Shown piece after piece: positions 6,741 through 10,142 of a stretch of DNA of 10,142 nucleotides. Source of the DNA: Legionella genomosp. 1. Its GTDB lineage: Bacteria > Pseudomonadota > Gammaproteobacteria > Legionellales > Legionellaceae. The DNA is taken from the NCBI GenBank assembly GCA_945862275.1, contig CAMAYA010000029.1, forward strand, positions 1 to 10,142, written 5' to 3'. How positions within the stretch are numbered: the first letter of the stretch is position 1; each line of letters opens with the position of its first letter. The notes below the pieces were generated by a model. It worked only from the letters and a program-made list of their open reading frames with translations, did no database searches and was not told the DNA's origin. Position numbers and translations under genes: made by a program.

Positions 6741-7490
6741 ATGAACAGGTTAATGATAGTCGTAGCACTGTTGTCACCCACACTCTCAATGGCCGCTGGC
6801 GTATCAAAGGCAGCCCCGCAAGTGCCCATTTATTATGGCCCTGGCCTTTGTGCTAACGCCCAGTATGAGTGCGTAAAAGTACCTAAATCGCAAAGTTGGG
6901 AGCAGATGTTTCCAGATGAAGCACAGCGCGATTTGGTGCAACGCACTAATCGCAATTACAATTATTTGTGGCAAGGCAAGGTGCTTGCTGTGCCGCGTGA
7001 TTTAGCCCATGCTACGGTGCTTGAGCTGGCTCCATTTGCACGAAAAATCACTAGCGAGGGAGAAAAGGAAATCATTGTAGACCAGGATAAGTTGGCCTGG
7101 GGCGCCTATGATGCTGAAGGACAATTGGTGAACTGGGGACCGATTGCCTCGGGCGGTGACAAATGCAGTGATAGCAATAAGTCATGCCGTACGTTAACCG
7201 GGATTTATCGGGTGTTTAGCAAAGAAGGGGATAAGTGCAAATCCAATATTTTCCCGATTGGCAAAGGGGGCGCAAAAATGCCTTATTGCATGTACTTTCA
7301 CAAAGGGTTTGCTTTGCATGGATCAGCTGACATGCCGGGGTATCGAGCCAGTCATGGTTGTGTGCGCATGTTTACGCGAGATGCAAAATGGTTAAATGAA
7401 ACGTTTGTTGAGTCATCGAATGAACGCAATAATAACATGGGCACCAAAGTGGTGGTTCGTCCTGTGATGTCAAACGAGAAAGCGCTATGA
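6741..7490 (+). CDS. enhA: Exported L,D-transpeptidase, EnhA-like
   Basis: This is a YkuD-family L,D-transpeptidase, which forms or edits cross-links in peptidoglycan in the periplasm. The 249 residues start with a signal peptide (MNRLMIVVALLSPTLSMAA, cleavage near 19). A region at about 36-87 ends in LWQGKVLAVP, which resembles the end of a LysM-like cell-wall-binding module. The catalytic domain (about 108-242) contains the family signature with H193-G194 and S204-H205-G206-C207-V208-R209; C207 is the nucleophile. Six further cysteines in the mature part (37, 44, 142, 149, 166, 183) could form disulfides. GAGGA lies seven bases before the ATG. The enhA name rests on its place directly before enhB- and enhC-like genes, as in the L. 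pneumophila enhanced-entry locus. Its stop overlaps the next start in ATGA. Confidence 0.85.
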   Translation: MNRLMIVVALLSPTLSMAAGVSKAAPQVPIYYGPGLCANAQYECVKVPKSQSWEQMFPDEAQRDLVQRTNRNYNYLWQGKVLAVPRDLAHATVLELAPFARKITSEGEKEIIVDQDKLAWGAYDAEGQLVNWGPIASGGDKCSDSNKSCRTLTGIYRVFSKEGDKCKSNIFPIGKGGAKMPYCMYFHKGFALHGSADMPGYRASHGCVRMFTRDAKWLNETFVESSNERNNNMGTKVVVRPVMSNEKAL

Positions 7491-7993
7491 ACATACGAAT
7501 GGGAAGCAGATGCGCGGTGGGACTGATGGTTGCAAACCTCGCGTTTGCGGTGCCCGAGGATATGTCTCGGTCTCCATTAGGCTGTCGTGACCAGGGTTAT
7601 CAATTCAAGTTGAATACCTTGACCATATTGCCGACGATGACGGGTGATCGACAATCCCTTTATTTTGTGTATAACCGACTGAATAAACCGGTTAATTTAT
7701 ATCAAATGGTCCGTGATAATGACCCAGATGGCTTGTATTTGAATCATGAAGTCAATGCGCAACAATGGTCTGTTTTGTCAACCAATGAAAAAGAATTAAA
7801 ATACATTTGCGCGGTGGATGCAGGGGCATCAGATCACGGAAAGGTGGTCGATTGCTCTGAGAGCGTAAAAATCTGTGAATTTGCGCGGGTTAAGTTTGGG
7901 CTGAATAATCGCGGCAATTACTGGTTTTTGAATAGTAACACGAAAAATGGCGCGCTGAGCGATGTGACGCATTATGGGATTATTGCAAGATAA
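7487..7993 (+). CDS. enhB: Small exported EnhB-like protein
   Basis: This 168-residue protein starts with a hydrophobic signal peptide ending near residue 21 (LAFA-V). The mature part is mostly beta-like and carries four cysteines (C33, C108, C123, C130), enough for two disulfides, so a folded periplasmic protein is likely. There is no lipobox, membrane anchor or catalytic motif that I recognise. I name it from its position between the L,D-transpeptidase and the long Sel1-repeat protein, which is the order of enhA-enhB-enhC in L. pneumophila; the molecular function of EnhB is not known to me. The start overlaps the enhA stop (ATGA, 7487-7490), and enhC begins 14 bases after its end. The three genes should therefore be co-transcribed and made in linked amounts. 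Confidence 0.7.
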   Translation: MNIRMGSRCAVGLMVANLAFAVPEDMSRSPLGCRDQGYQFKLNTLTILPTMTGDRQSLYFVYNRLNKPVNLYQMVRDNDPDGLYLNHEVNAQQWSVLSTNEKELKYICAVDAGASDHGKVVDCSESVKICEFARVKFGLNNRGNYWFLNSNTKNGALSDVTHYGIIAR

Positions 7994-8007
7994 ACAGGGG
8001 ATAAGTC

Positions 8008-10142
8008 ATGAAATCGCCAATGCCTTGGTTTTATTTGTTAGCGGCAGCAAACGCAAGTTTGGGGTTTGCAGACGATGGTGTAGATGCCTATCGTCAAGGG
8101 GATTACATGCAAGCGGCTCAACAGATGACAGCACCCGCAGGCAACGATCCAGTGGCTGATTATTATATGGGTCGTATGCGTTTATATGGATATGGCCAGC
8201 CAAAAAATGACACATTGGCCATGCGGCATTTTCAGCAAGCGGGTGAACGCGGTTATTTACCCGCCATTCGCATCATGGCACGCTACGCGCTCTTGGTCCA
8301 AAAAAATCCAGAGCAGGCATTGTATTGGTTCAAAAAAGCCGCGGATCAAAATGACACACGCGGACAAATGTATTGTGCAGCTGCTTATTTATTTGGTGTG
8401 GGCGTGAAACAAAATCCAGATGTCGCAAAGCGCTACTATATTTTGGCGGCCAAAAATGGCGATAGCATTGCGCAATGTACTTTGGCGCAAAGTTTTCTTG
8501 AAACCCATCAATCCGCGAATAAAAAATTAGGATTGATTTGGTTAAATAAATCATTGGCTCAAAATAACCCTGAGGCACAAGTGACGATGGGTGAACTGTA
8601 TGCCAAAGGAACATTGTTGCCCCAGGATTTTACAAAAGCCCGTGAATTGGTGGGCTTGGCTGTCGCTCAAGGTTATATTCCGGCGTTATATCAAATGGGT
8701 GAGATTGCACGCCTTGCCAATGATTTGCCACAGGCTAAGGAGTGGTTCACCAAAGCGGCCAATGCGCATTACGTACAAGCCGAAATGGCGATATCAGCAT
8801 TGTACACACAAGAAAAAAGTCCGATGTATGATTTGAACGCAGGATTTTTGTGGATGTTGAAAGCGGCACAAAACGGATCGCATGATGCACAATTGGCCTT
8901 ATCGGTCATGTATAAAAAAGGACTGGGTACGGCAGTGGATGAGCACATAGCCAACGAATGGCAGCAAATAGCCGCACAAACCGCGAAGTGGACACCGATT
9001 ACGGCACAAACAAAAGCCGCACGTTGGTTAACCAATGGAAAAGCCATGGCCTTTACTGAGACGGACTACCGCTTGCACGGTATTTTTAGTCCATGGCAAA
9101 ATGCAGTTGCGTTGAAAGAAAATCATTACAATCAACCGCCACAAATGGACCCACTGGTTCGGGCAAACGTGTATCAACCGAAATTTGAAATGGTCACGCC
9201 AAATCACATTCCCATCAGTGATTATTACAATGCATTGGTTGCATCAATGGGCGATGTGTCAGTCGAACCGTTGGTTTTCCCGCGTTATCCAGTGGTGTCA
9301 GTCGATGAGGCAAAGCGCCCGGATGCCTTGCAAAGTGAAGCCATCCTGGGAGACGCCAGTGCGCAGTATGCATTGGCGCAAATGTATCAGCAAGGCATTG
9401 GCGTAAAGCAAAACATAGATGAGGCCATTAAATATTATCAACTGGCAGCGGCACAACAAGATTTGCGTGCGTTATATAGTTTAAGTGTGTTGTATTTGGA
9501 TGGGCGTGATTTACCAGCTGATTACAAAAAAGGCTTAAGCTTATTGCAGGACGCGGCCTTCAAAGGAAATGCCCATGCCCAATACGCGTTGGGGCATATC
9601 TATGAGCAAGGATTGAAAGAGGCTCCAGGTCAACCCATTATTCAGCCCAATCAGGAGCAATCACGAGCAATGTATGCGCTGGCGGCCGTAAATAATGATG
9701 GCCTTGCCCAGTATCGCCTAGCTGAGATCATGGTACGCGAGAAACAAACGTCCCAGACACTCCAAGCAATGCATAAACGAACGCAAATGATCAAAGAATT
9801 GTACCAGGGTGCTGTCGCCAATGGGGTTGAAAAAGCGGCACTGCCATTGGCGTTTTTTAATGCCATGGATAGCGATAAATTAAAACAAGAACAGGCTTAT
9901 GATGTGGCTAAAAAAACCGCCAATGAGGGAAATCTTGACGCGGCCTTGCTGTTGGGCTTGATGTATGATTACGGTATCTTTGTGAAAGCGAGCCCAGATG
10001 ACGCTGTACACTGGTATAAACAGGCGGAAGTAAATCCCATAGGCGCGTTTTTATTAGGCACGCATTTAAGTCAAGGCACGGGCATTAGCCAAGATCTCGA
10101 AAAAGGGCATGCACTCTTGCGCGTCTCAGCCGAGGCGGGTTT
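8008..10142 (+). CDS. enhC: EnhC-like exported Sel1-repeat protein, 3' end outside the window
   Basis: The frame stays open from the ATG at 8008 to the edge, giving 711 complete codons with no stop. AGGGG lies seven bases before the start. A signal peptide (cleavage near A21, GFA-DD) sends it to the periplasm. Two groups of Sel1-type helical repeats follow, at about residues 48-325 and 445-711, with unit features such as AQYALAQMYQQGIGVKQN and AIKYYQLAA. Between them is a segment of about 120 residues (326-444), rich in Pro, Asn, Tyr and Trp, without the repeat pattern. L. pneumophila EnhC is a Sel1 protein of about 1,200 residues, needed for efficient host-cell entry and growth in activated macrophages. 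There it binds the lytic transglycosylase Slt and limits release of peptidoglycan fragments that alert NOD1. The visible part would be about 60% of such a protein. Size, repeats, export and gene order support EnhC; a different Sel1 scaffold is the main alternative. Confidence 0.85.
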   Translation, partial: MKSPMPWFYLLAAANASLGFADDGVDAYRQGDYMQAAQQMTAPAGNDPVADYYMGRMRLYGYGQPKNDTLAMRHFQQAGERGYLPAIRIMARYALLVQKNPEQALYWFKKAADQNDTRGQMYCAAAYLFGVGVKQNPDVAKRYYILAAKNGDSIAQCTLAQSFLETHQSANKKLGLIWLNKSLAQNNPEAQVTMGELYAKGTLLPQDFTKARELVGLAVAQGYIPALYQMGEIARLANDLPQAKEWFTKAANAHYVQAEMAISALYTQEKSPMYDLNAGFLWMLKAAQNGSHDAQLALSVMYKKGLGTAVDEHIANEWQQIAAQTAKWTPITAQTKAARWLTNGKAMAFTETDYRLHGIFSPWQNAVALKENHYNQPPQMDPLVRANVYQPKFEMVTPNHIPISDYYNALVASMGDVSVEPLVFPRYPVVSVDEAKRPDALQSEAILGDASAQYALAQMYQQGIGVKQNIDEAIKYYQLAAAQQDLRALYSLSVLYLDGRDLPADYKKGLSLLQDAAFKGNAHAQYALGHIYEQGLKEAPGQPIIQPNQEQSRAMYALAAVNNDGLAQYRLAEIMVREKQTSQTLQAMHKRTQMIKELYQGAVANGVEKAALPLAFFNAMDSDKLKQEQAYDVAKKTANEGNLDAALLLGLMYDYGIFVKASPDDAVHWYKQAEVNPIGAFLLGTHLSQGTGISQDLEKGHALLRVSAEAG

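Noticed and set aside
8330..8614. Open frame on the minus strand opposite enhC
   Set aside because: The plus-strand frame has a signal peptide and regular Sel1 repeats throughout, and the antisense frame has no recognisable protein features or ribosome site.

Overview
The window is a stretch of gammaproteobacterial chromosome that most resembles a Legionellaceae genome. The main reasons are a GacA/LetA-type response regulator overlapping uvrC, a phenylalanine 4-hydroxylase gene just before it, and a cassette after it that matches the enhanced-entry genes enhA-enhB-enhC of Legionella pneumophila in order and protein type. Base composition looks to be in the upper forties percent G+C by eye, clearly above L. 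pneumophila, so I infer a different species or a related genus. There are no tRNA or rRNA genes, CRISPR arrays, transposases or other signs of a mobile element. Every gene looks intact except the last, which runs off the right edge.

Layout. Positions 1-219 are AT-rich and non-coding; they hold a probable minus-strand promoter for a gene starting at the left edge. A 91-residue protein of unknown function (220-495) is closely followed by an RseP-like site-2 protease with a single PDZ region (506-1588). On the minus strand is a ComF-family phosphoribosyltransferase-like gene (1573-2280). Its 3' end overlaps the protease gene by 16 bases, and its 5' end faces bioC (2316-3188), whose probable promoter lies inside comF. 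Next come phhA (3244-4062), letA (4144-4818, TTG start) and uvrC (4815-6662). The right third is enhA (6741-7490), enhB (7487-7993) and enhC (8008 to the edge).

How the genes work together. The 91-residue gene and the protease look like one two-gene unit. BioC starts the pimelate part of biotin synthesis, and comF is a common neighbour of biotin genes in gammaproteobacteria. PhhA makes tyrosine from phenylalanine and in Legionella feeds pyomelanin formation. LetA controls the switch from replication to transmission through small RNAs that titrate CsrA, and its gene is translationally coupled to the excision-repair nuclease gene uvrC. The enh cassette encodes three exported proteins: an L,D-transpeptidase, a small cysteine-containing protein and a long Sel1-repeat protein. 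In L. pneumophila this set is linked to host-cell entry and to control of peptidoglycan turnover during intracellular growth.

No wholly new system is evident. The points most worth a second look are a 19-base tandem duplication overlapping the letA promoter, the shortened RseP-like protease with its small partner, the tight uvrC-enhA junction, and a non-repeat domain inside EnhC.
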